NCBI GenBank assembly: GCA_028753945.1
Contig: JAPNXP010000002.1
Span: forward strand, 8,928,001-8,992,000
Source of the DNA: Hexactinellida sp. DTS-2022
Lineage: Eukaryota > Porifera > Hexactinellida
Length of the DNA: 64,000 bases
Reading direction: 5' to 3'
The position numbers and the translations under genes were made by a program. Shown piece after piece: positions 46,651 through 56,981 of the stretch. The notes under the pieces are model-generated. The model was not told the origin of the DNA, ran no database searches, and worked only from the letters and a program-made list of their open reading frames with translations. Within the stretch, counting starts at the first letter, position 1, and each line of letters starts with the position of its first letter.

Positions 46651-47350
46651 CAGGGCCGGATTAACCCATGGGCAACCGGGGCAACTGCCCCGGGACCTCC
46701 ACCACCAAAGTTGTACTTCATTTTTCACTGGACAATTGTAGTGGAAGGCAGAGTGGTTCATGGGTCAACATTGGTGACCCATGAGGCCATGACCCATCTG
46801 ACCCATCGGATTTGTGACCCATAACCCATTGAGTGACCCATTGACCCAACGTGTTATCCATTGACCTTTTTAAATATCTATTTTTAATATCCAAACATTA
46901 TGTAACACAATATATATGTATAATGTATGATGCTTGTCAATCAATTAATTTTGGTAGATTTCTAATACCAAAGAAATACCATATAATGTTTCTGGGTAAA
47001 TTTGATTCATACTATAACTGGAATTCCAAATGGATCATGGGTCATGGGTCACAGAGCCGTGACCCATGACCCATCTGACCCATGACCCATGACCAGGGCC
47101 GGCGGAAGCTCGTGAGAGGTGGGGCGGCCTTGTATTATGATGATAATTGTGAGGATTGCAGAGTCAAAAAACACTCCCGCGAAATTTCAGAGTACCAAAA
47201 AAATCACGGAAAAAGTGGGGCGGCCCAGCCGCCCCAACCCCCCCTTCCGCCGTCCCTGCCCATGACCCATGGTCCACTCTGGTGGAAGGAGTTAGGGGCC
47301 TCCACAACACTGGTTGCCCCAGGGCCTCCACCTCTGTTAATCAGGCCCTG
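46651..47350. mobile_element. hAT element, 700 bp, in the transposase copy
   Basis: Ends CAGGGCCGGATTAA and TTAATCAGGCCCTG with 8-bp duplication CTCCTGAG (46643-46650 and 47351-47358). It contains many GACCCAT sub-repeats (46780-46865 and 47035-47095) and a nested hAT element. Confidence 0.93.
47094..47258. mobile_element. hAT MITE, 165 bp, nested inside the hAT element
   Basis: Ends CAGGGCCGGCGGAAG and CTTCCGCCGTCCCTG, 8-bp duplication CCCATGAC (47086-47093 and 47259-47266). GGGGCGGCC words lie near both ends. Confidence 0.9.
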
Positions 47351-47570
47351 CTCCTGAGTATGCTCCCGTTCCAACAAATAGCAGCCAAGCAAGTGTAACG
47401 GAGTCTCTTGATGTTCTTGAGCTATCCGCTAAGGTCCCCAAAATTTCTGTGGAGACCCAAAACGAGACCATACCATTTTTGGATAGCCAAGAACATCAAG
47501 AAACTCCGTTATCTGAAAGTCAGCCTAAGCTTACAACTGCCCAATCAAAAATCTCCCCAATCATTTCCCA

Positions 47571-47994
47571 AAGGGGGAGGTGGCGGTGGCGGTGGCGTTG
47601 CCGGTGGATGACCTCTGTGCATTTTCAGGTTAGAAATATTTATGCATACAATGTATGTTGCATTCTATATTATAATAAACTTCTTATTAGTTGTGAGGTT
47701 ATAATTATTTATGGACACAATGTATTTTGTTCCTGGAAAGTACACTGCAGTGTTGTAGGCAGGCTAGGAAAATTTGATTTTTTGGGAAATTATATTCATT
47801 GATATGAATGAACATAACTCAAATTATATAATAGGTATTCAATTGAGAATTTCGCAGTAAGTATACTTTGTAATATTACGTTGAAATAACTACGATTGAA
47901 ATAGGTTTCACCATTTTCAAATAGTAAATCAACTTTAAATCAATTGATTTTAATTTTGATTTTATTTAAAAAATAAAAATATTTACCATTACTG
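47571..47994. other. Unassigned stretch
   Basis: A (GGTGGC)n tract at 47577-47607, then AT-rich sequence with no recognised feature. Confidence 0.4.
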
Positions 47995-48385
47995 GCAGTA
48001 AGTAGGGGTATACCACAAAAATTTCCACTTTCGGGTACTTAGCCACATATCGGTTTTATGTTATTTTTGGATAGAACAGACTATGCCGCATATCAAATCC
48101 AAATTTCATCGAAAATATTGAAAACTTTCATTGATACCGACTTTTTAGTGTCACCTGAGCCACTTCCTTGGGGGGGTCATTCTTTCAAACGCCGCTACCT
48201 CGGAACAGACTTTTGTCGTTAAGCAAGACATATTATATCTCATATACCACCTAGAAAGAAAATCTCAACGGTTTTGGACAGATCTCAATTAGTTTTAACA
48301 AATGAGTGCAGCGATTTCATTTGTGACCTAAATTTTTATTTAACCCATGCATTTAACTTAGTTACCATTTATCTAATATGGAATT
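47995..48385 (+). repeat. TTAA-c related fragment
   Basis: Matches 1560-1900 (CCACATATCGGTTTTAT, GACTATGCCGCAT, AATCTCAACGGTTTTGGACAG) but lacks the terminal repeats. Confidence 0.65.
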
Positions 48386-48473
48386 TATGGTTAATTATTG
48401 TATCTTCATAAATACTCTGATCAGATCAACCCTTTAGAGTATTTTTATTCCTATAATTTATTGATCTTTGAAT

Positions 48474-51400
48474 ATGGCAGAATACACGCGTGGTAAAATA
48501 TTTCATCCTGTGTTCGGTTACCCTGGACCTATACCAGAAAATCAACTCCCAACAAAACTAGACCTGTATAATCATTACAGAATGCTTAGAAATGAAAATT
48601 CGAAATTCACTAGAGACGATATTGCGAAAGAACTTACACAAATAATAGTGCGCATCTATGAAAAGTCTTCTATACCAACAATATCTGAGATAAAAATAAA
48701 ACAATACATCAATTCTGGTATTATTGAGAGAGCTAAATACCACGGAAAAAGTATCCAAAACAAGCAACAACCTGACCGTGTCCAACCTATAATTTCCGAA
48801 TTCAATGTTCTGTTCGACGTCTCGAGTTGTAAATGCCCGAGTGAAGAAGGCAAATGTTTTTGCTCTTTCGATAAAAAGATACCAAGCCGCGAGTGGCCAT
48901 TTCTCCTTGATCAGCGAAACGCTAGAAAATTATTTTTATCCAGCTTGGATCGCTCGACCACCTCCAAAAATATTGCTGCTCAAAAGAGAAAAGAGGCACA
49001 ATATGAAAGAGAAGAAAGCGAACTGAAGAGACAACAACCTGATCAACCTTCGCAGGAATTTTTAGAATGTGACCTTGAAGAGTTTGAATCTTACGACCCA
49101 AATACATCGAATAATCACAAGCATACACGTAATCATAATCAATTGCGAAATTTAGCCATAATGTGTGATAGATATCAGATAAGCGATCGCGCAGGCGCAG
49201 CTATAGCCAACGCAGTACTCCAGGATTACGGTATTATCACACCAGATGAAAATAGTCTAATTATTGATAGAAACAAACTACGTAGATCGAGATTTTCAGT
49301 GAGAAGGGTTCTAGCTAACGAAGCTCACGAGAATATCACGGATATCACTGCGATTTATTTTGATGGCCGTAAAGATCAAACTCGAGTGATGGTAGAGAGA
49401 GGATGGAAATCTGCACCAGGATACTGTGAATGAAGAACATTACACCGTCTTATCTGAACCAGGAAATCAGTATATTGCCCATGTAAGGCCAAACTATACT
49501 CAAGAATGATATTGAGATTATGATCTTTTTGGATAGTACCCTATAAAATAAAGCAGCATTTAAAATTTCAGCTGTTTCTGACACATACTTTCGAAGTTGC
49601 GACCTTTTTAGAGCTTAGGTTATGTATGCATCATCATCAAAAGCTCAGTTTTCAAATGTACGATCATAACTTTTGGTCTAGATTTCACAGATTTGGTTCA
49701 ATATGCTTGAAACCAAGTTTAAATGAATGAATACATATGTTCCTTTATAGAAATACGTTTTTTAACACTTCCGAAAAAAACTTTCAGAGTTACAGCACTT
49801 TGAAGTCAGATTTCTACCGCCAACCTATAACATTTCGATGTTTGGCAGTCAAAGACTGACTTCAATGGGCTGTTACTCTGAAAGTTTTTGTCGGAAGTGT
49901 TAAAAAACGTATTTCTATAATGGAACATATGTATTCATTCATTCAAACTTGGTTTCGAACATATTGAACCAAATTTGTGGAATCTAGACCAAAAGTTATA
50001 ATGGTAGGTTTTTACATACACCACTATTTTGACTCAAATCAAGTGAATTTATATGTTTATAACTATTTTGCAAATGCTTTCATCCGTTTTTCATATGAGT
50101 TGGTAATAGTACTTAGATGTGAATACAAAGTTAGTGCTAAGCTCTAGAGTTTATAGTTTTCGAGAAAAATATTTGAAAATCATCAAAAATGGGCACACTT
50201 TATGCCCATATATGGTCATTTGGAAAAATTGTGCGAGTTAGGGTCTCAAAATGTATTACTGAGGGATAGTAAACCGGGTATTGGGATCATTTTGCACTCA
50301 AAATTTTATTTATTGGTCTACGGGTTACTGAGATTCAAAATAGAAAAGTGAAAGGACCACCCAATGAGTTGAAAGGTCAGAAAGTTTTAATTGCTTGAGC
50401 GTTCACAGTTTTTATCCTAATTGTTTGAAACCAAGTGTAAACTAATGAATATATATTCAATTTGGGAATGACCCTTGATCTAAACTCTACAATGCGAACT
50501 TTCAGAGTTCCAGCCCTTTGAAGTCTGACTTGGCACATTGACAATCCAAATCTGAATTTAAATGACCATAAATCAGAATTTTTCGATTAGAATGTTGAAA
50601 ATTTTGGTTTAGATCCTAAGTATATATGCAAAGATACTATTGGATGAATAACAACGAAATTGATAGTAAATTATGGCAGTGCGAGCCTACAAACTTTTTA
50701 ACCCATTTGAAAAAGTCACCCTCCATGATGTCCATCACATTCCAGGATCTTATAAAGGTCGCTACAGCAAAACTATGGGTCAGATTCACCTGAAATTTGA
50801 AATGTAGGTATACTTTACAGGGTACTATCCAAAAACAATCGAATCTCAATTTATCTGACGAGCATTGTGGGGCCGTAATTTAAATTTTCGTCCGAAATTG
50901 GCTATGTAACAGGGAATTCCTGGGTCACAGAGCCCTACTGACTTCAAATCTACTCAGAATTCAAAAAAAATTTGCCAGATTATTTACCAGTGTGAAACAA
51001 TCAGGAAAACGAATTAAACTCATTTTCCCATTTGCAGTATAGTTTGGCCGTAACACCTAGTTCTGGTAAATCAAAAGATATAGCAAGGGAATTGGTTGAT
51101 CTTTGCAGGGAGCGGAATTCAGATTTAAAGGCTGTTGGAGCTGATGGAGCTCGAGTTAACACTGGAATCCATAATGGATGTATTAGACTCCTTGAACTAG
51201 AGTTCTCAAAACCACTCCACTGGTTTATTTGCCAATTACACAGTAATGAACTTCCATTGAGGCATCTCTTTGAGAGAATAGATGGGAAAACCAGTGGACC
51301 CAATAGTTTTAAAGGAGTAATTGGAAAAGAACTTAATTCTGATTTTGCTAGCAAGCCAATCGCGGTTTATAATCCTATATGCGGTAAAAGTCAGTACATC

Positions 51401-52213
51401 AATTGCGAGATTCTCAACAATTTAAGTACAGATCAGAAATATCTATATAATATATGTCATGCAGTTCAGTCTGGTAACTGCTCATCTGAACTTGCATCGA
51501 TGCAACCTGGCCCTATACATCATGCTAGATGGACAACTTTAGCCAATAGGTTACTTCGATCTTACATTTCAACGATCCATCCTACACCTGAATTATCCCG
51601 AATTGTCTATTTTATCGTCAATTACTATGCACCAGTTTGGTTTAGAATTTAGAGTAATTCTATATGCACAGATGGACCTAGAAACCTATTCTATGCAATA
51701 TCTTTACTGCGAGAGTTACCGGACTACGATCAAGAAGTAGTTTGTGATGTGCTACAGAGAAATGCATATTTTTGTCATCCAGAAAACCTTCTGTTATCGA
51801 TGCTTGCAGACAATGATGTGCAAATTAGACAAAAGGCAGTGAACACTATTTTAGATATCCGCACCAACAATTCATCATTTGGACAGAATGAAATTCGCCC
51901 ATTTAAGCTTCCTTCAATAAGGTTCACTGCTGAAACATACGTGGATATGATTGATTGGGAAACATCTCTTATCACAGAACCGCCTTTGACAAAACACCTC
52001 TCAAAAGAAGTACTACTTAATAGTGTGTATACTCCTATAGAAATACCAGGATATCCATGCCATACACAAGCTGTTGAAAGAACTATTCAACTGGTTACAA
52101 AAGCTTCATCATCAGTAACAGGGGAAGAGGCGAGACATGGATTAATTCTTACAACACTAACCTCGAGAGAACAAATGCCTGCTTTTGAGTCAAAAAAAGA
52201 TTATACATGTTAA
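48474..52213 (+). pseudogene. Two-exon transposase-like repeat protein (RNase H-like pattern), inactivated
   Basis: The family is abundant and uncharacterised in invertebrates. Exon 1 48474-49482 (MAEYTRGKIFHP), intron 49483-51037, exon 2 51038-52213; about 728 codons. Candidate catalytic or structural motifs are IYFDGRKD, GADGARVNTG (first and second Asp), a hAT-like WFICQLHSNEL, LSTDQKYLY, ARWTTLANRLLRSY and HTQAVERTIQLVTKAS (candidate Glu). I infer an RNase H-fold DDE enzyme, not proven. Lesions: a frameshift in the GAGAGAGG run near 49395-49402, after which NEEHYTVLSEPGNQYIAH is read in the shifted frame, and TAG at 51650-51652 after VWFRI, where the same frame continues on the far side. 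The alternative start upstream of ATG 48474 is not needed. No terminal repeats were found. Confidence 0.8.
49483..51037 (+). other. Intron made largely of a TTAA-f repeat
   Basis: Donor GTAAGG and acceptor CATTTGCAG give a correct codon junction (QYIAH then YSLAVTPSSG). The repeat body 49487-50874 is homologous to 1-650 and 4580-5960. The first intron bases GTAAGGCC occupy the position of TTAAGGCC in other family members. GTAA also follows the repeat at 50875-50878. The last ~150 bp are a further repeat shared with 6165-6290. Confidence 0.75.
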
Positions 52214-52266
52214 ATTAACTGCATATAATATAATTGAACCTTGCTTTATTCAACAACTGATCAAAA

Positions 52267-52815
52267 AGCTAGTGTTATGCATTTTCAAATTTTGGGAAAG
52301 AAGGAGGGAAGGAGGGGGGGGGGGGTGATATTATTAGGGTATGATCGAAAATACAAAGAATTTCTTCATAACTTTAGTATCCTAATAGATGGTGATTAGC
52401 TTTATATACTATTCGACAGCAAATTGGCGACTTACTATTACTAATTAATACATTTAAAGGGGCTAAGTCAAAGGATTTTGAAAATTCGGAGGATTTAAGG
52501 AATGTGTATGAAATATCTTTAAACCAATTTAATGATGAATTTAGATTTAGACACAGAAATCAACTATGTTTGACAATTATAAAGCTAGTGTTATGCATTT
52601 TCAAATTTTGGGAAAGAAGGAGGGAAGGAGGGGGGGGGGGTGATATTATTAGGGTATGATCGAAAATACAAAGAATTTCTTCATAACTTTAGTATCCTAA
52701 TAGATGGTGATTAGCTTTATATACTATTCGACAGCAAATTGGCGACTTACTATTACTAATTAATACATTTAAAGGGGCTAAGTCAAAGGATTTTGAAAAT
52801 TCGGAGGATTTAAGG
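52267..52815 (+). repeat. Large tandem duplication, period 312 bp
   Basis: The block AAAGCTAGTGTTATGC .. TCGGAGGATTTAAGG (about 235 bp) at 52267-52499 recurs essentially unchanged at 52579-52815, each with a long G-run. Confidence 0.92.
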
Positions 52816-53629
52816 TCAATTATGTGAAAGTGACACAGCAAAACTATTAAACCGCAAGGGTCAAATCAATATATTTTTCGGATCTAAATTTCTTATAATC
52901 CTAGAAAGGAGTAAAGGCAACTTTTCCCTTAGGTAGAAGTTGATCCGACCAATTGTACTTTTCTTGATCCGGCCTAGTCTCCATGCTTCGCAGTTTTCTA
53001 CTTCTCCCTAATTTTTCTTTTCAAAGCATTTCTCTCATCCTGCCATACTCTTCTCTCATTCTCCAGGAATCCTCTGCTCTTAATTAAAAGAATCAATTAG
53101 TTAAAATTGTTTTACTGCATCTTGGCAGCTCGATCTGCTATTCGGCTGATTCTGAATTTCTTCTGTCAACGTCTCGTCCACATAAATCATTGAAACCATC
53201 CTAATTCAATAATTAAACTGTAACGTATTTATAGTTTCTAAGTTTATACATCTTTGATCAAATAGAAAGACTCACGAAGTAATCACGAATATCATGTGCA
53301 TTGTTATTAAATTTGATGTAATCCGAACTATTAGCTTATATTCTTGAATCAAATTCCGGAATTAAATGGAATGCGTTAGTTATTTATCACTTCCGATTAC
53401 AAGAATGAGGAACTGGTTCCCAAAACGATTACTAAATTCGATATCTTGCAAATCTTAATTTTTTTCTCTCTAAAGCATTTTGTTGGCTAAATATCATATT
53501 TATAATTCTTATAACTGAAAGATTTAACTCTCTAATCCACTTGCCTTAAAAAAGACAGGATCTAGTCAAGCTATATGCATTTTCCCTTATAGATTAATTA
53601 ATTAAAAAATACCATAAATTAAAATACTA
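52816..53629. other. Unassigned stretch
   Basis: No gene recognised; pyrimidine-rich TTCTCTC patches. Confidence 0.4.
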
Positions 53630-53740
53630 GTAAAGCACAACTTTATTTAATCTTATGAATTAACAAAAACACATTACAAAACTTTATTTAATCTAATGAA
53701 TTAACAAAAAACACATTTCAAAGTAACAAACTAAAGTCTA
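53630..53740 (+). repeat. Tandem duplication, unit ~50 bp
   Basis: ACTTTATTTAATCT.ATGAAT followed by TAACAAAAACACATT, twice. Confidence 0.75.
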
Positions 53741-54091
53741 ATACTCTTCTTCTAGTTAAATAATTCTTTACTTAATCTGAATCTATATCCCCCATTCGTA
53801 TTATCGTTTGTTTTAATTTTCTGATTTTTTTTTTCAAATGCTTTTTTTCGATTTCCCATTCCGCCCTTTTCATATCTATATACGCTTTGTGTTCATCAAT
53901 CATTTTGCATGTCTCTACCATCATGCTCATTTTTTTTCTTCGTATTCTTTTTCCATCTGTTCAATTAATTGAATATAGTATCTATCTGAAGAATCATCCA
54001 TTATAGCTGTAATTACTTTTGCATATTTCATGTGGTATTTATAGTTGTAAGTTGTAAATCATTGTAGCACAAAACTGAGTCATGAAACATT

Positions 54092-54224
54092 AAAAACGTA
54101 ATTTGGGCCAAGTGCACACATTGTGGAAGCTTATGAAACTTGTGTAATTTTGGGGCAAGTGCACACATTGTGGAAGCTTATTGAAACTTCTGTAATTTGC
54201 GCCAAGTGCACACATTGTGGAAGC
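54092..54224 (+). repeat. Tandem repeat, ~46-bp unit, three copies
   Basis: AAGTGCACACATTGTGGAAG occurs three times with TAATTT..G.GCC spacers; the third unit is cut at TTAA by the TTAA-a element. Confidence 0.88.
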
Positions 54225-54228
54225 TTAA

Positions 54229-55483
54229 GGGTGCTTAGGGTGAAAAATGTATTAGCGGTATGGGTGGTTTTTGCGTCTTTGTAGATATTGAAGTGTAATT
54301 CTCCAATCTGCTCGGTAATTGCATAACTAAGCTTAAAATGTGTACAGCATATCTAAGTCCAAACTATTTTTCGAGTAGCATTAAATTCTTTAGGAAATGC
54401 CTCCCCATAGGGGTTATACTGTTTTATTACATTTCACTGAATTAATTCTCGTAAAGTAAATTCGATATAGCTCCAAAAATTTGTATGATTGATCAATACT
54501 ATTAGCCCTACATTTGCTTAGCTCACCAGACGCCTCTCCCAAGTTTAACCAATCCTTAACCTACGAATCCTAAAATTCGTCAAAAAATAGGCCAGAAAGT
54601 GGTATTTTTGCTCCTTGCTTGGTCTCTACTCAGACACTAATCGTTAGTTTGCTTCAATGAGCTTGCAAAATGATCATTATACTATTAAGAACTATCTCTG
54701 AATTTTTGAAAGCAATCCCTCATGAACTTTATTAGATAAAATTCAGGATATGTTTAAAAAACCACAATTGATTAATTGAAGGCTGAAGTTTTTGATTGTG
54801 AAATGCATATGTCTATTAAATTTGTCCGTATTACAAGAGGATTTAGTTTAAATATACTAGATAAGTTTGATACTATATACTAAATATGGATTGAAACATC
54901 ATAGTAAACAAACTACTTGATAAATCGAATTCTATGCAAGTTTCTGTCGTATTAATGGAGTCCGCTTTCTTTTGGGACATCATTATCAGTGATTAAATCA
55001 TGGCTTACGTAGTGATTAATGCTCCAATATGTAAAATAAGTCTATACTAGTTGGGATATAGTATGAATAAACTAATATATATGACAATTGAGTTGAATAA
55101 TATAATATAGTCAAATAATCTGTTGATGATGCATACAAAAATTAAAAAAATATGCAGATCAGAATTTCTAGCCCATTATCAACTCGTTTTGGCAATATAT
55201 GCTAATCACTGAGATATTTGTGCATATTAATTTTAGTTTATATACACAAAGTATATAAGTGCAAGATAAGGTACATATAAAACGAGGAATGCCAATTGAG
55301 ATAATAAAAAAGCTACATCATCATCAATGACGTTCACAAATTGACATTTTGAAGACTTTGTAGAATATTTTTTCAAAGAAATTCACTTCTCACATATTTT
55401 AATGATACATTAGCATCATTTCACAGAATAAACTCGAATTTCAATTTTGCACTAAAATACCAAAAATCTCACCCGAAGCATCC
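54229..55483. mobile_element. TTAA-a element copy 2, 1255 bp
   Basis: TTAA at 54225-54228 and 55484-55487; ends GGGTGCTTAGGGTG and CACCCGAAGCATCC. It is the inverted full-length relative of 13134-14395. Confidence 0.9.
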
Positions 55484-55487
55484 TTAA

Positions 55488-55985
55488 AATACTTCCTAAG
55501 TAACACGATATCTAATTTATCTAACTACTAGTTTATTATCTTATTTCTCCACTTTATTTGGCTACAACACATACCTTATTACTCCCTGATTATATTTTTG
55601 ATTATAAAAATTATGTCTAACTAAAAGCAAATTGTATTAAAAATTTACTTTTATCACCCTGTTATTAATATTAGCCACTATTATGCATTGATATCTTTTA
55701 TTAATAAATTTAATGGGAAATATCAGAGTAACAGTTTCAGAAAGATGTTATAAATATACTACATAACTAACGTGTAAAGGATATAAACTAATCCATCAAA
55801 ATACACAAATTCAGGACGGGAACTACTTGTTCTGGCTTGTACAATGTTCAGGCTCGATTCTTCTCGCAGAGTAATAAGATAAAATGTCTTGATAACTGCC
55901 TGTTAGTAAGCTATATGGAAAGATAATTGATTATGCTGTGAAGTAGTGTTAATTAATTAATTTATTAATGAATAAATAGTAGGTT
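55488..55985. other. Unassigned AT-rich stretch
   Basis: Nothing recognised. Confidence 0.4.
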
Positions 55986-56165
55986 GGTCCCTCAGGGCTG
56001 CAGCTAGCTACTAAAGAGTAATTTCGCTGTGAGTGTACTTGGAACACACTCTGTACCTTTCCCCAACCGCGAGCCTAACGGTTGAGGGATGCCAAGAGCT
56101 TACCTGAGAACACCTAACTTATCTCTTGACACCATTAGCGGGACCTAGGCTCAGGACAATTTACC
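55986..56165. other. Compositionally distinct ~180-bp island, unidentified
   Basis: Contains CTCAGGGCTGCAGCTAGC, CCCCAACCGCGAGCC and CGGTTGAGGGATGCC, with local dyads (CCAACCG / CGGTTG). It is GC-richer than its flanks. It is neither a recognised tRNA, 5S rRNA nor snRNA. Confidence 0.35.
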
Positions 56166-56729
56166 AATTACATGAGACTGAGGATTTTTATTAAACAGAA
56201 GGTTTAATAAAAACTATGATAAGTTATCACAACGAAAGTTTTAACTTAGCTAACTGAAAGAAATGGAAATTTTGGCTAGTTATTATCTCAGTATTCCACA
56301 ACAACAACCAAATTATAGCCAGACATATGTACTGAAATTAGATACTCTTTTTTATGGCATACGGCAGCGCTATATAACAATTATTAATTAATATCGTTTC
56401 TAGCTGCTGTACCTAGTGTAGTATTAGTAAATTAATTATTCTATTTCTTTTTAATTAAAAACCAGTTTGTTTGTAAATTGTTCTAATTTCCTATTATAAT
56501 TTAATCGAGAGTTCGCTATATGTTTATGAAACTGGATAAACGGAAGAATTGGCATGGGAATTTTTGTTGATCTAGTTCCAGGTATTATGAAGAACCCTAA
56601 GAAGGCGAGGCGGTTTCCAATGTACCTAAAACTTAAAAGAAAAAAACGCAAACAATATTAACTACAATTAAAAAAATAACTTTAAAACTCACTTGATTCC
56701 ATAGGTGATATGATATCACTTACCTAGTT

Positions 56730-56940
56730 GTTGTCATCAATTATTTACCTCGTAGATAACAGCTCGTCTCTCGCCACTGGGGATGTGCCGTTGCAGGTCA
56801 CGTTTCCATTATCTGGGCTCACCATGATAGGGATTGCGTTGCCTGAATAACCTCGAGCAGAGGTCCCCACAAAGTTCGATGTACCATGCCTTTGAGCGCT
56901 TTCGAAAGAGTGATGTGAGTTGTTATTACACTGTTAGGAC
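56730..56940 (-). CDS. Possible further 3' exon of the Ginger/OTU gene
   Basis: On the minus strand an open run SFESAQRHGTSNFVGTSARG..NVTCNGTSPVARDEL ends at a donor-like GTAAAT. Composition is coding-like, but no family is recognised and the acceptor is unclear. Confidence 0.3.
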
Positions 56941-56981
56941 TTCATCTGTTATAGTAGTTCCATACGTTGGGATAGGAGATT

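Larger units (their letters stand above)
46322..47570 (+). pseudogene. Mutator-like transposase N-terminal part, copy 2, interrupted by hAT
   Basis: Homologous to the start of the minus-strand pseudogene at 27055. The initiator position is ATA (46322-46324) instead of ATG. The hydrophobic leader ISTLLVLAVILILLIV and a degraded 2A-like GGVEEHPGL (46412-46438) follow, then a Ser/Glu tract and the basic KKRPSKFRGHIKREK. A one-base deletion near 46530 shifts the frame. A 700-bp hAT element splits it after ALAPE. The frame resumes as LDVLELSAKVPK..PFLDSQEHQETP and fades at SKISP near 47560, so the catalytic part is absent here. Confidence 0.78.

Noticed and set aside
46389-47398. Several Pro/Gly-rich frames over the hAT elements
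   Set aside because: They arise from GC-rich hAT termini and GACCCAT repeats.
49483-50878. Simple reading of GTAA as a 4-bp target duplication
   Set aside because: The homologous copy at 4580 also has TTAC next to GGCC, so the GTAATTTA may belong to the repeat; the exact element end is unresolved.
54092-54224. CRISPR-like direct repeats
   Set aside because: Only three contiguous units with no unique spacers, in a eukaryotic genome; a plain tandem repeat.
55986-56165. 5S rRNA or tRNA gene
   Set aside because: No acceptable A/B boxes or arm pairing.
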